Assembly (NCBI GenBank): GCA_963823675.1
Contig: CAWGMT010000004.1
Coordinates: 620,001-684,000 of the forward strand
Reading direction: 5' to 3'
DNA: 64,000 bases
Source: CAWGMT01 sp963823675
Lineage (GTDB): Bacteria > Planctomycetota > Planctomycetia > Isosphaerales > Isosphaeraceae
Numbering within the stretch: position 1 is the stretch's first letter; every line of letters begins with the position of its first letter. Positions 46,487 through 58,115 of this stretch are shown here, in pieces. Below the pieces are notes generated by a model. That model was not told where the DNA came from. It saw only the letters and a program-made list of their open reading frames with translations, and ran no database searches. Position numbers and translations under genes: made by a program.

Positions 46487-49400
46487 TCAACCGGCGCGAA
46501 CCGATTCGGGCAACGAATCGCGGAGCTTCTTGAAGTCGTCGCGGTCGCGCAGCGGACCGAATTCGTCCTTGTCGAGCCAGTAACGGAAGTAGATGATCTT
46601 GGCGCGGACGGCGCCATCGAGGATTTCGACAGCCCGGTTCAATTGCTGGGCGGCGAAACTCCGTCCCTCGGGCGTCGTCGGTGCGGCCAGAGCGCAACGC
46701 ACCAGGAGCACGGCGGTATGCGCGTAAAGTTGGGGATCGGCCGGTCTGATTTTCGGCAGCTCCTCGGCTTCGGCCGCGGCATCAGCCAGGCGCCCGGCGC
46801 CCAACCGTGCGAGGCATAGCGTCAATTGATCCTCGGCCAGCGCGCGCAAATCCTGGTCCGACTCGGGGTTGGTCTTCAAAACCTCCTTGAAGAGAGTTCT
46901 GGCCGCTTCGGCCTGGACAATGGCTGGCTCGTGCTTCTTCTCGACGTACAAGAGTCGCGCCAGTTCATAGTGACCGCGGGCAACGGCCCGCTGATATTCG
47001 GGCACACCCGGGAACTCGTCGCGCAGCGCCTTCTGTGCGTCGAGGGCTCTGGCCAGAGCGGCCTCGGCTTCGGCAGGCGCACTTTGCGCGAGCGCTTCGT
47101 TGAGCGAGACGAGCGAGGTCGCCAGTTTGAGGCGATAGGCGGGCGTCTTGGGAAATCGGCGCTTCAGTGACTCGAGAAGCCGCACCGACTCCTGGAATGC
47201 CGCCACCGACTCTCTGGACGTCGGCATGACGTTCTGCCGCGTAAGTTGGGGTCGGGTGGCGTGGCCGAGATTGAACTCGACCGCGGCAAGCTCCGCGGCG
47301 TATGACGCGACCGAGGGAAACTCGGTCATGAGGGCCCGGAGCAGGCTTGCGGCGCGACCGAGCAAGGCGGAAGCCTGCGGGCGCCTGTCGCGAATGAGCA
47401 GCCTGCCGAGATTATTCGACGCTCGAGCAAACTGCCATCGAGCCCCCGGCAGCGCGCCGGCCCCTTCGACCAGCGGGCGAAGCAATTCAAGGGTGCCCTC
47501 CAGCGTCGCTGCCGCTTGCTTCAAATTCCCGGAAGCATTCTGGAGAATTCCCAGGTTATTGCGATACCGGGCGAGCCGCGCGCGGTATTCGGGCCGGTTG
47601 GCATACTGATGCACAAGCTCCTCTTGCACCTCGATCGCTTCCCGGTAAGTGGTCATGTCGTCGGCCCGGATCGTGCCTTGGCGGGCCAGCAGAGATCCCA
47701 ACTGGTAACGGCTGTCGGCCAGGGCCTGCCTGTCCTCGGCGGTCCGATCGGGCTTCTGGTCGATCGCCTCGCGCAGCCGGATCGCCTCGCGCAGCGTGGC
47801 TTCGCCCTGCGCGAAACGGTTGGCATCCTTGAGCAAGACCCCGAGGCCATGATCGGCCCGCGCTAAATCGCGCTGGAAATCGACGTTGGACGGGTCGTGC
47901 TTGACCAGATCGTCGAGCTCCGCCGCAGCCTTTCCGTAGGACTCCTCCGCCGCGGGAACGTCTCCCAGCAATGCCTGGATGTCGCCCAGGCGAACCAGCG
48001 ACCGCGCCGCTCCCCATCGGACCTGGGGATCGTCTCCTTCCTGAACCCGGAACTGCGAGTAGGCCCCCTTGGCCTGTTCCAGCAGCCGCAGCCGCACCGG
48101 CTCCATCTGGGGGATCTCGGCTAAATCGACGTCGGCCACCTCGGTGAGCAGTCCATCGGCGGCATCCTGCGCCAGGCGCAGGTTGTGAAGGGCCTGGGCG
48201 GCGTTGGCACTGGCGATCTGGCTTTGCTTGTCCGCGATTTGCTTCTGCTGTTTGGTCCGCGCCCGTTCCTGGTCGATCAACACCAGGCCCACCGAGAGAC
48301 CGATCACGGCGGTGACCAGGAGTGCCGCCAGGCTTGCCGCCAGCGTCCGGTGATGCCGGCCCCAGCGCATGAGGCGGACCGTGAGCGAATCGCGATAGAC
48401 CGAGACCGGCTCGTCGAGCAGCCAGCGGCGGACGTCCTCGGCGAGGTCTTCAGCCCGGCGGTAACGGTTGCGGCGGTCGTGCTCGAGCGCCCGGGTACAG
48501 ATCGCTTCGAGCGGACGCGGAACGGTCGGCTCGATTTCGCGCGCCTTGCGGAGGTTGCCCGCCTGGACCTGGCGCAAGACGTCGGCGACCGATGAGCCGG
48601 ATACGGGAGGACGTCCGGTCAAGATCTCGAAGAGGATGGCACCCAGGCCATAGACATCGGTTCGCGTGTCAACCACGCCATGCCGGCCCGCGGCCTGTTC
48701 CGGGGGCATGTAGGCGGGCGTGCCCATCGGGCCCTGGGTCTCGGTGGCACTCGCCTCGACGGAAAGCGAGATTCGCGGCTCGAGCGTGTCCTGGCTATCA
48801 GTGTCGGGCTCACCGATGATCTTGGCCAGTCCCCAGTCGAGCACCACCACCTCGCCGTAGGCCCCGAGGACCACGTTTTCCGGCTTGAGATCGCGATGGA
48901 TGACCCCGCGCGAGTGCGCGTAGCCCACCGCCTGGCAGACCTTGACGAACGGTTCGAGCAATTGCCGTTGCAGCTCGAGCCGTTCGGCGGGCTTGCCCGC
49001 CCGGCGACGGTGAAATTCGGCGATCGCATCCCGCAGGGTCTGCCCGCGGAGGAATCGCATCGTGTAGAACGGCTGGTCGTCCTCCTTGCGCCTGGCCAGC
49101 TCGTAGACCGGGACGATATTGGGGTGTTCGAGCTGGCCTGTGATCTGAGCTTCCTTGAGGAACCGGTTCGAGGAATCGCGGCTGGCGGCCGCGGCGGTTT
49201 TGATCTCCTTGAGGGCCACGTCGCGATTGAGGTCGGTGTCGTGGGCGATCCAGATCTTGCCCAGCCCCCCTTCGGCATGCAGCCGCGAGAGCGTGTACCG
49301 CAGCGTATCGCGCTGGCTGGCCGGCGGCACCAGGGTTTCGAGCAGGACATGGCCGCGAGGGGGCCGAAGCCCGTTGAGCGATTCACGGATCTCGGGCTTC

Positions 49401-49687
49401 TCGATCGCCTGCAAAACGTCGCGCGCCTCGATGTCGGCGACCACGCCCAGGGTCACGCGGGCGTCGCCGCCGTGCTTCTTCAGCTTGCGCTCGAGCTTCC
49501 GCTCGACCTCGGCCTTGTCCTCGGCCGTGATCCAGCGGCGCTCGATGAGCAGATCGGCCAGCGGCTGCTCGAGCCGCATCGCCCAGCCGGCGCAGACGTC
49601 GGCAAACTGCTTCTGGTCGATCAGGTCGTCCTGGAGCGCGATGACGGCGAACAGGAGGTTGCGGTCAACGTTCATGATCGGGGCCAT
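46487..49687 (-). CDS. Ser/Thr protein kinase with TPR domain
   Basis: A 1,066-aa protein. Residues ~5-115 are an N-terminal extension ('LLFAVIALQDDLIDQKQFAD'). The Pkn2-type kinase domain (about 130-435) has Gly-rich 'EGGLGKIWIAHD', Lys in 'VALKEIK', 'VIHRDLKPENVVL' and DWG in 'VVLDWGLAK'. A transmembrane helix ('LAASLAALLVTAVIGLSVGL') is near residue 465, followed by ~550 residues of TPR. It lies 18 bp downstream of the FHA-cyclase gene on the same strand, so the two are likely cotranscribed. The gene is intact. The ATG at 49675 is an alternative start. Confidence 0.88.
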   Translation of the reverse strand: MAPIMNVDRNLLFAVIALQDDLIDQKQFADVCAGWAMRLEQPLADLLIERRWITAEDKAEVERKLERKLKKHGGDARVTLGVVADIEARDVLQAIEKPEIRESLNGLRPPRGHVLLETLVPPASQRDTLRYTLSRLHAEGGLGKIWIAHDTDLNRDVALKEIKTAAAASRDSSNRFLKEAQITGQLEHPNIVPVYELARRKEDDQPFYTMRFLRGQTLRDAIAEFHRRRAGKPAERLELQRQLLEPFVKVCQAVGYAHSRGVIHRDLKPENVVLGAYGEVVVLDWGLAKIIGEPDTDSQDTLEPRISLSVEASATETQGPMGTPAYMPPEQAAGRHGVVDTRTDVYGLGAILFEILTGRPPVSGSSVADVLRQVQAGNLRKAREIEPTVPRPLEAICTRALEHDRRNRYRRAEDLAEDVRRWLLDEPVSVYRDSLTVRLMRWGRHHRTLAASLAALLVTAVIGLSVGLVLIDQERARTKQQKQIADKQSQIASANAAQALHNLRLAQDAADGLLTEVADVDLAEIPQMEPVRLRLLEQAKGAYSQFRVQEGDDPQVRWGAARSLVRLGDIQALLGDVPAAEESYGKAAAELDDLVKHDPSNVDFQRDLARADHGLGVLLKDANRFAQGEATLREAIRLREAIDQKPDRTAEDRQALADSRYQLGSLLARQGTIRADDMTTYREAIEVQEELVHQYANRPEYRARLARYRNNLGILQNASGNLKQAAATLEGTLELLRPLVEGAGALPGARWQFARASNNLGRLLIRDRRPQASALLGRAASLLRALMTEFPSVASYAAELAAVEFNLGHATRPQLTRQNVMPTSRESVAAFQESVRLLESLKRRFPKTPAYRLKLATSLVSLNEALAQSAPAEAEAALARALDAQKALRDEFPGVPEYQRAVARGHYELARLLYVEKKHEPAIVQAEAARTLFKEVLKTNPESDQDLRALAEDQLTLCLARLGAGRLADAAAEAEELPKIRPADPQLYAHTAVLLVRCALAAPTTPEGRSFAAQQLNRAVEILDGAVRAKIIYFRYWLDKDEFGPLRDRDDFKKLRDSLPESVRAG

Positions 49688-49705
49688 GGCGGCGACCTTT
49701 CGCGT

Positions 49706-51459
49706 TCACTTGCTCTTGAGCTCGAGGACCGGGTCGAATTTCGGCGGTGGGGCCTTGAGGCATTCTACGGCCCGGCCCAGGAGGGACAATGTCGGCAGGT
49801 CGTAGGTCTCCTGGTTTGCCGCCAGGAGCGGGAAGAGGGTACGACACGCATCGCTCCACTTTCCCGATTCGTAAAAATCGAGCGCCTGCTCGTACGACTC
49901 GCATCGCGACTGCCAGTCGGCCGAGGCCGACTCGGCGTGGAGCTCGAACAGGTTGACTTCGTGGGCGATGCCCAGAAGCCGGGCGCGGCAGAGCCGCCGG
50001 GTCGCGAACGCCTCGCCCACCAGGTCTCGCGTTGAGCCGCTGATCAGCAACCCGACCCCCAGGTGCTTGGTCGCACCCTCGATGCGGCTGGCGAGGTTGA
50101 CCGAATGTCCCAGTGGTCCGTACTTGAACTTCTTGTGGCTGCCCGTGTTGCCCACCAGGGCCGTCCCTGAGTTCACGCCGATTCCCAGGCCGAACGCCCT
50201 GCCCAGCCGGCCTTCCCAGCGGCGGTTAAGATCGGGCAGGCCCTCCCGCATCGCCAGGGCGGCACGGCAGGCCCGCACGGCGTGATCCGGCTGGTCCACC
50301 GGCGCGTTCCACATCGCCAGCAGTCCGTCGCCGATGTAATCGACCACCACGCCCGCCGACTCCATGACCTTGGCCGTGAGGTGTTCCATGATCTCCCGAA
50401 TCAGCTCACAGGTCAGTCGAGCGGACAGCCGTTCCGACACGCTGGAAAAGCCACGGATGTCGGCGAACAACACCGTGACCTCGCGCTCACGGCCCTCGAG
50501 CAGCGACCGGTCGCGGTCAAGGGCGGCGGCCAGGTCGGGCGTGAAGAACTGCTCGAACTGGACCCGCCGCCGCGCCGCGTGCGCCTCGCTTTCCTGCCGC
50601 GCCAGCCCGGCCGCGACGGCCGCGGCCAGCACCTGGGTCAACTGGGCCTCGAGCGGGCGAATCTCGGGTGAACGGCCCTCGCCACGCCGGGCGCCGTAAA
50701 CCGCCCCGATCACCTGCTGTGCCTCGTTGAGGATCGGCGAGGCCACCACCGCGACCACGCCCTCCAGGCTGGCTGCCGTCGCCGGGATCTCCTGGTAAAA
50801 CGTTCGCCGCTGCCGGGTGACGGTCTCCACAATCGACCGGCTATACTGGCTGGCGGGGTCGCTGTGCGAGGGGTAGCACGCCACGGGCCCCCATACACCA
50901 TCCTTGCGCAGAGAACCAGCCCGCTATCCAGCCCGATCAGCTCGACGACCGCCCGGGCGGTCTGGGTGAAGAAGTCGGGTGACGAAGCCGCGGCGCGTTG
51001 AACTCCGATCAGCGATTCGAACCAGCGTGCCATTTCCTCGGCGACCGGGTCGGTTCCGAGCCGCGGCGCCGCAGCCCGGATGGCCGACCCGACGGCCACC
51101 GGCGGCTCAATCGTCCTCAAGAGAGCCACGTCCGCGCCCGTGACTCCGCTGGGCGCGGGCTCGATCTCGATCAGCGTATCGCCGACGTGCAGCCGAACGG
51201 GCAGCCGCGCGGAAAGCTCGCCGGCCGGCTCGAGGGAGCTTCCGTCGGCGAGCCGGACCGCCACGTGCGTGCTCAGGTTGCGGAGGCGGACCCGGTCACT
51301 CGCCTCTTCTTCCACCACGAGCTGATCCTTCGAGACCTTGGGGTCCGGAATCTCCTTGCGGGCAGCGCCCCGCTGGGGACCACGCCCGAACTCGAGCGGC
51401 CCCCGGTCATGAAAAAAACGGTCGCGACTCGTCTTGGAACTCACCAGAATCCACAACAT
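49706..51459 (-). CDS. FHA-GAF-class III adenylate/guanylate cyclase, frameshifted
   Basis: A protein of about 584 aa. N-terminal FHA-like ('LEFGRGPQRGAARKEI' to 'LHVGDTLIEIEP', about 20-95), then a GAF-like domain with 'MARWFESLIGVQRAAASSPD'. The cyclase domain has 'VTVLFADIRGFSSVSERLS', 'GDGLLAMWNAPVDQPDHAV' and 'KYGPLGHSVNLASRIEGATK'. The second frame starts near 50920, where 'GLVL' joins 'LRKDGVWGPVACYPSHSD'. FHA domains bind phosphothreonine; the neighbour kinase could supply the signal (inference). The substrate (ATP or GTP) is not assignable by eye. Confidence 0.82.
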
Positions 51460-51572
51460 CGGCCTTCAACCTCCCTGGGCCACGACACGTGGCGGCCGGA
51501 AAGAAAATCCTCAGCCGGCGGCGACATTATACCTCGCACGCCCATGAGTAAGACATCTTCGTTATGTGTAGT

Positions 51573-51592
51573 GATCACACTCGGAGTGATGA
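51573..51592. repeat. Degenerate catcacg-family palindrome
   Basis: The sequence gatcacactcggagtgat is an imperfect member of the tcatcacg-n-cgtgatga family, in the gap upstream of the cyclase gene. A related imperfect pair (cgtcacgc ... gcgtgacg) follows at about 51597-51645. Confidence 0.55.
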
Positions 51593-51666
51593 ATCGGCGT
51601 CACGCAGAGCCTGATGCATTCACGCCACGAAACGCGTGACGATTACTCGGAAAAACGGCCGAACAA

Positions 51667-54600
51667 CTAAAGAACGCGCTGCGCGGGGCTCGTCACGAAA
51701 AGCGTACGATCGCCCTGGAACGTCACGTGAAAAGTCTGGTTCACCGGTCGAGACCGGGTGCGCTCCAGGATAGCGATTCCGTTCGAAAGCGCCCTCGTCT
51801 GGGGCCGGCCGCGGCCGACGCGGAAGCTGATTGTCCCCGTGGGGACTAACCCCGGCACGTTGGTCGTCACTCGCGCCAGCACTGTGTAGAATGGATCGCC
51901 TCCGCCGCCCGGCGAGACGAGCGTGATCGTGACCAGGGCGTTTGCCGCTGCGACCTTCTGGCTCAAGGGCGCCGAAGTGTAGACCGTGCCCGTGCTCGGA
52001 TCGGGAGAATAGACGGCGTAGATCGCATGCATTCCCGCCGAAAGTGTCGCGGTGGCGATACTCGCGTGACCGGCGGTGACCGCCTGGGGCGATCCGATCT
52101 CGATTCCCCCCGCGCCCGGCTTGCCGTCATAGAACGCCACGGTTCCGGCAATGGCCGTGGGGAGGCAGTCGGTCGTCGCCACCGCGGCCTCGAACGTGAC
52201 GCTCTGACCGTAGGTCGAGGGATCGAGCGACGACGAGGCCAGAGCGGCGACGGTCGTGGCCGAAGTCTTCGCCGTGATTACGCCTGTCGACACTGCCACG
52301 AAGGTGTACGTGTAGTTGTTGCCGCCGTTGCCGTCGATGACCGTCCCGCTCGGCGTCAGCGTCAGGCCGGTGCCCACGTTCGGGGTGCTGTAGGTCTCGT
52401 TGAAGCTGGGCCTGTCCGTGCCTTGCAGACTTCCGGAAATGATTGTGGGAATGCCCGCCGCGCTCGTCGTGCCGTCGTAGGTCTTGGTGTTGGCCACCGC
52501 CGTGATCGTCAGTGCCTCGGCCGTGATTACGCCTGTCGACACTGCCACGAGCGTGTACGTGTAGTTGTTGCCGCCGTTGCCGTCGATGACCGTCCCGCTC
52601 GGCGTCAGCGTCAGGCCGGTGCCCACGTTCGGGGTGCTGTAGGTCTCGATGAAGCTGGGCCTGTCCGTGCCTTGCAGACTTCCTGAAATGATTGTGGGAA
52701 TGCCCGCCGCGCTCGTCGTGCCGTCGTAAACCTTGGTGTTGGCGACCGCCGTGATCGTTAGTGCCTCGGCCGTGATCACGCCCGTCGATACCGGCACGAA
52801 CGTGTAGGTGTAGTTGTTGCCGCCGTTGCCGTCGATGACCGTCCCGCTCGGCGTCAGCGTCAGGCTGGTGCCCACGTTCCGGGTGCTGTAGATCTCGTTG
52901 AAGCTGGGCTGGTCCGTGCCTTGCAGACTTCCTGAAATGATTGTGGGAATGCCCGCCGCGCTCGTCGTGCCGTCGTAAACCTTGGTGTTGGCCACCGCCG
53001 TGATCGTCAGCGCCAGAGCGGTGATCACGCCCGTCGATACCGGCACGAACGTGTAGGTGTAGTTGTTGCCGCCGTTGCCGTCGATGACCGTCCCGATCGG
53101 CGTCAGCGTCAGGCCGGTGCCCACGTTCCGCGTGCTGTACACCTCGGTGAAGCTGGGCTGGTCCGTGCCTTGCAGACTTCCGGAAATGATCGTGGGAATG
53201 CCCGCCGCGCTCGTCGTGCCGTCGTAGGTCTTGGTGTTGGCCACCGCCGTGATCGTCAGCGCCAGAGCGGTGATCACGCCCGTCGATACCGGCACGAACG
53301 TGTAGGTGTAGTTGTTGCCGCCGTTGCCGTCGATGACCGTCCCGCTCGGCGTCAGCGTCAGGCCGGTGCCCACGTTCCGGGTGCTGTACACCTCGGTGAA
53401 GCTGGGCTGGTCCATGCCTTGCAGACTTCCGGAAATGATTGTGGGAATGCCCGCCGCGCTCGTCGTGCCGTCGTAGGTCTTGGTGTTGGCCACCGCCGTG
53501 ATCGTCAGCGCCAGAGCGGTGATCACGCCCGTCGATACCGGCACGAACGTGTAGGTGTAGTTGTTGCCGCCGTTGCCGTCGATGACCGTCCCGCTCGGCG
53601 TCAGCGTCAGGCCGGTGCCCACGTTCCGGGTGCTGTAGATCTCGTTGAAGCTGGGCTGGTCCGTGCCTTGCAGACTTCCGGAAATGATTGTGGGAATGCC
53701 CGCCGCGCTCGTCGTGCCGTCGTAGGTCTTGGTGTTGGCCACCGCCGTGATCGTCAGTGCCTCGGCCGTGATCACGCCCGTCGATACCGGCACGAAGGTG
53801 TACGTGTAGTTGTTGCCGCCGTTGCCGTCGATGACCGTCCCGCTCGGCGTCAGCGTCAGGCCGGTGCCCACGTTCCGGGTGCTGTACACCTCGGTGAAGT
53901 CGGGCTGGTCCGTGCCTTGCAGACTTCCGGAAATGATTGTGGGAATGCCCGCCGCGCTCGTCGTGCCGTCGTAGGTCTTGGTGTTGGCCACCGCCGTGAT
54001 CGTGAGTGCCAGAGCGGTGATCACGCCCGTCGATACCGGCACGAACGTGTAGGTGTAGTTGTTGCCGCCGTTGCCGTCGATGACCGACCCGCTCGGCGTC
54101 AGCGTCAGGCCGGTGCCCACGTTCCGGGTGCTGTACACCTCGGTGAAGCTGGGCTGGTCCGTGCCTTGCAGACTTCCGGAAATGATTGTGGGAATGCCCG
54201 CCGCGCTCGTCGTGCCGTCGTAGGTCTTGGTGTTGGCCACCGCCGTGATCGTCAGTGCCTCGGCCGTGATCACGCCCGTCGATACCGGCACGAAGGTGTA
54301 CGTGTAGTTGTTGCCGCCGTTGCCGTCGATGACCGTCCCGCTCGGCGTCAGCGTCAGGCCGGTGCCCACGTTCCGGGTGCTGTACACCTCGGTGAAGCTG
54401 GGCTGGTCCGTGCCTTGCAGACTTCCGGAAATGATCGTGGGAATGCCCGCCGCGCTCGTCGTGCCGTCGTAGGTCTTGGTGTTGGCCACCGCCGTGATCG
54501 TCAGCGCCAGAGCGGTGATCACGCCCGTCGATACCGGCACGAACGTGTAGGTGTAGTTGTTGCCGCCGTTGCCGTCGATGACCGACCCGCTCGGCGTCAG

Positions 54601-57600
54601 CGTCAGGCCGGTGCCCACGTTCCGGGTGCTGTACACCTCGGTGAAGCTGGGCTGGTCCGTGCCTTGCAGACTTCCGGAAATGATTGTGGGAATGCCCGCC
54701 GCGATCGTCGTGCCGTCGTAGGTCTTGGTGTTGGCCACCGCCGTGATCGTCAGCGCCACGGCGGTGATCACGCCCGTCGATACCGGCACGAACGTGTAGG
54801 TGTAGTTGTTGCCGCCGTTGCCGTCGATGACCGTCCCGCTCGGCGTCAGCGTCAGGCCGGTGCCCACGTTCCGGGTGCTGTACACCTCGGTGAAGTCGGG
54901 CGCGTCGCCGCTGGCCAGGCTGCCGGACGTAATCGTGGGCATCGCCGACGCGCTCGTCGTGCCGTCGTAGGTCTTGATGTTCGCCGCGGCGGTCACCGTG
55001 ATCGGCCGTGGCGTGATGTTGAACGAATTTGATGGTGGCGAATCACTGAGACCGGTAGACGTTGCCGCCAGGGTGTAGACCGTCCCCACCTTGCTCACGG
55101 TCAGGTCGCTGAACGTGGCGATGCCGCCGATGGCCGAAACCGACGATCCGAGAAGGGTTGCTCCCGTCGGGTTGTTCTGGAGTGTGACGGTGATGGACGC
55201 CGTGCTGTTTACCAAATTGTTGAACTGGTCCTCCACCTCCACGGTCACGGCGGGACTGATGGTGTTGCCATAAGTCGTGGTGGTCGGCTGCTGCACGAAT
55301 ACCAGCTTGTCGGCCGCCCCCGGCGTGTTGGTGAGGTTGAAGCTCGTAGGCGTTGCCCCTGTGGCCGAGGCACTCACGGAGTAGCTGCCGGCGATCGTGT
55401 TGGCGGCCACGCCGATGCTGGCATCGCCGGATGCGTTGATCGTGGCGGTGTCGCTACCGCCGGGGAAGGTGGCCGAGGCACCCCTGAGGGGCGGCGTGAA
55501 GGTGACCACGCCACCCGAAACGGGGTCATCGACGTTGTTGGCGGTGACCAGGACGACCAGGGACGAGGCGAAATTCGTGTTAACGTCGGCCTGCTGGTTG
55601 TTCCCGCTCGAGACCGTGATGGTGTAGCCCTGGGATTCGACGGCACCGATGTCGACCACGCCGTTGACAATGCGGGGCAGTCCGCGCTGGTCGGTGGTGA
55701 TGCCGGCCGGGATGAGGGCGTTATCTCCGGCGTCGATGGCCGGGCTTCCGGGAAGAAGGGCGAAGGTCTGGGTGGGCCCGCCGTAATTTCCCAGAAGGCT
55801 GAGCAGGGGATTGACGTTGAGTAGGTCGGGGGGTTGCGCAAAGCCGCTGCTGCCGGAGTCATCACCGATCAGGTTGTTCCCCTTGTCGGTGGTGACGGTG
55901 CCGCCAAAATCCGGGCCCGATCCGGCGCCGGTCGAGCTGTTGCCGGCGACGATCGTGTTGCCGAGGGTCGCCGAGCCACCGTTGCCGTTGTCGATGCCGC
56001 CGCCGTTGCCGGCGGCCGAGTTATCCGCGATGGTACTGTTGATCGAAGTCATCGTGGCGCCGGCGGCGACGGGCGTGGCCGCGGTGTTCTCGATTCCACC
56101 GCCGTTGTCGGCCGTGTTACTGGCGATCGTGCTGTTGACGAGCATGAGGGTGCCGGCGTTTTCGATACCGCCCCCGTTATTGGTGGCGGAGTTGCCGGAG
56201 ACAGTGCTGGCGGTCAAGGTCAGCGTGCCCTGATTGTCGATGCCGCCGCCGTTGTCTCCGGAGGAGCTATTCGAAACCGTGCAGTTGGTCAAGGACAGCG
56301 TGCCGCCGTTGTCGATGCCGCCGCCGTTGGTAGTACCGGCAGACCCATCGTCGATGGTCAGCCCGGAGATGGCCGCGGTCACGCCGCCATCGACCTGGAA
56401 CACCTGGCTGGCACCGTTGCCGCTGACCGCGACGACGCCGGCGCCCGGCCCGACGATCGACTCGGGGATACTCGAGTTGTTCAACATCAGCGTGCCGAGA
56501 TCGGGCTCCAGCGCGATCGTCTGGGGCATGCTGAAAACGCCGCTGGTGTCGAACACGATCGTGTTGGGCGCGGGGTTGCTGATGTTTTCGGGGTTGGCGT
56601 TGGTACTGACGTTGGCCCAGCCCACCGCGGTGCGCAGCGTGCCCACGTCGTTGGAATCGGCGGCGGTGTTGACCAGGTAGGACGAGCTGGCCTCGTAGGC
56701 GCCGATGTCGACGTTCGCGCCGGCGTTCAGGCCGGCCGGTCCGCGCAGCGCCCGCGCTGGTCGGTGGTCGGGATCGTCACGCCCGGAATTGAGTTGCTGC
56801 CGGCGTCGATGGCCGGGCTGTTAGCAAGGAGGGCCACGGTCTCGGTCGGCCCGCCGTTATTCTGCAACGGGCCCAGAAGGGGATTGACGTTGAGTAAGTC
56901 GGACGGCTGTGTGAACCCGGTACTGCCGGACGCATCGCCGATGAGGTTGTAGCCCAGGTCGTTGGTGACTTGCCCGAAAAAATCGGGGCCCTCGCCCGCT
57001 ACTGGGCCGATCAAGCTGTTTCCGGCGATAATCGTGTTGGCGAAAGTCACTACCACGGGGATCCCCCCCGGGTTTATGGCGACGATGCCCCCGCCTTCCT
57101 GGGAGGCTGAGTTACCCGCGATGGTGGAGTTGGTGACCGTCATAGAGCCAAAGTTGAAGATGCCGCCGCCGTTAACGGAGGAGTTGTTGTCGCAGATGGT
57201 GGAGTTGGTCGCCGTCAGCGTGCTAGAGAAGGTGTTGAAGATTCCGCCGCCGTCGGCGGCCGAGTTGTTGGCGATGGTGGAGTTGGTGACCGTCAGCGTG
57301 CCGAGGTTCGAGATGCCGCCGCCGAACTGTGCTCCTGCGTTGTTATTGTCGATCGTCGAGCCCTGAATTGTCACCATGCCCGCCGCGACATAGATCCCAC
57401 CTCCATCTCCATCGGCCGCTTTGTTCCCAGTCACGCTACAGCCGGTCATGAAGAGGGAGCCGGCGCTATTGTAGATCGCCCCGCCTGCCCCGGTGGCCGA
57501 ATTGCTGGTAAACACGTCGTCGGTAAGCTTCAAACTCCCGCCATTTCCGATGCCTCCGCCGGACAACGCGGCCTTGCCGTCCTTGATGGTCAGCCCGGAA

Positions 57601-57995
57601 ATAGTCGCGGTCACGCCGCCGGAAACTTGGAAAACCCTGCTATTGCTGTCTCCGCTGATCGTCAGGGTGCCCGCGCCCGGACCGTCGATCGTGAGGTTCT
57701 CGGTGATCTCCAGCTCTCCGCTGGTCAGGGTGATGGGACTGGTCACGTGACCAGGCGTCAGATCAAATTCGATCGTGTCGCCCGCGGCCGCAGTGGCGAT
57801 GGTGTCGCGCAGCGAGCCGGGGCCGTTGTCCTTGCTGTTTTCGACTACGACGATGCTGAGCAGCGTGCGATCTTCCAGCAACTCGAGCCGGGGCCGCGAA
57901 GCCCGGCGGTCCCAGGCCGTGTGCCGCCGGCCCAAGCGGCCGCGATCGCGCTGGAAATCGGCAATCCGGGCGAAGAGGGAATTCCTAAGCGGCAT
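51667..57995 (-). CDS. Giant secreted beta-helix/YDG-repeat surface protein, frameshifted
   Basis: A protein of about 2,109 aa. The N-terminus has the anchor motif 'LELLEDRTLLS' near residue 38. Next are two parallel beta-helix/choice-of-anchor-Q blocks ('GSLRDTIATAAAGDTIEFDL', 'NNGGPTETVALLANSPAIDA'; and 'NYGGPTQTFALLPGSPAIDA'). Ig-like domains follow, then eleven YDG/MBG-type 83-aa repeats (52273-55010; 'TKTYDGTTSAAGIPTII'), and a C-terminal Ig-like segment. The frame breaks near 56750, where N-terminal 'TTDQRG' joins 'GPAGLNAGANVDIGAYE'. The start ATG 57995 has GGAG 9 bases upstream. Likely a cell-surface adhesin; no cleavage/anchor domain is visible at the C-terminus. Confidence 0.82.
52273..55010 (-). 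repeat. Tandem 249-bp YDG repeats, 11 copies
   Basis: Eleven copies with an 83-codon period, most nearly identical in DNA. Position-1 alternates between LALT and EALT, and TPSGTV/TPSGSV alternate as well. Copies 2-3 and 4-5 thus form a repeated 498-bp double unit. Copies 1, 10 and 11 diverge more at the edges (SASAMP, TDRPSF). Confidence 0.92.
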
Positions 57996-58115
57996 CGGAG
58001 GCAGCTCCAGAGTAAGTTCGCCACGATGTCCTTTGCATAGACCGGTGCCGTTTGGCCCGCGCCGGCTCGCACGATCGGGACGTTGGACACCCAAGCTGAG
58101 AAAGTGGAAGATCGT

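Noticed and set aside
53170..55032. 620-codon plus-strand ORF across the YDG repeats
   Set aside because: It is antisense to eleven coding repeats with an 83-codon period, so the open frame is repeated artefact. It reads as Arg/Ala-rich low-complexity ('RRAVVGLGVGHRRDRQ') with no family content.
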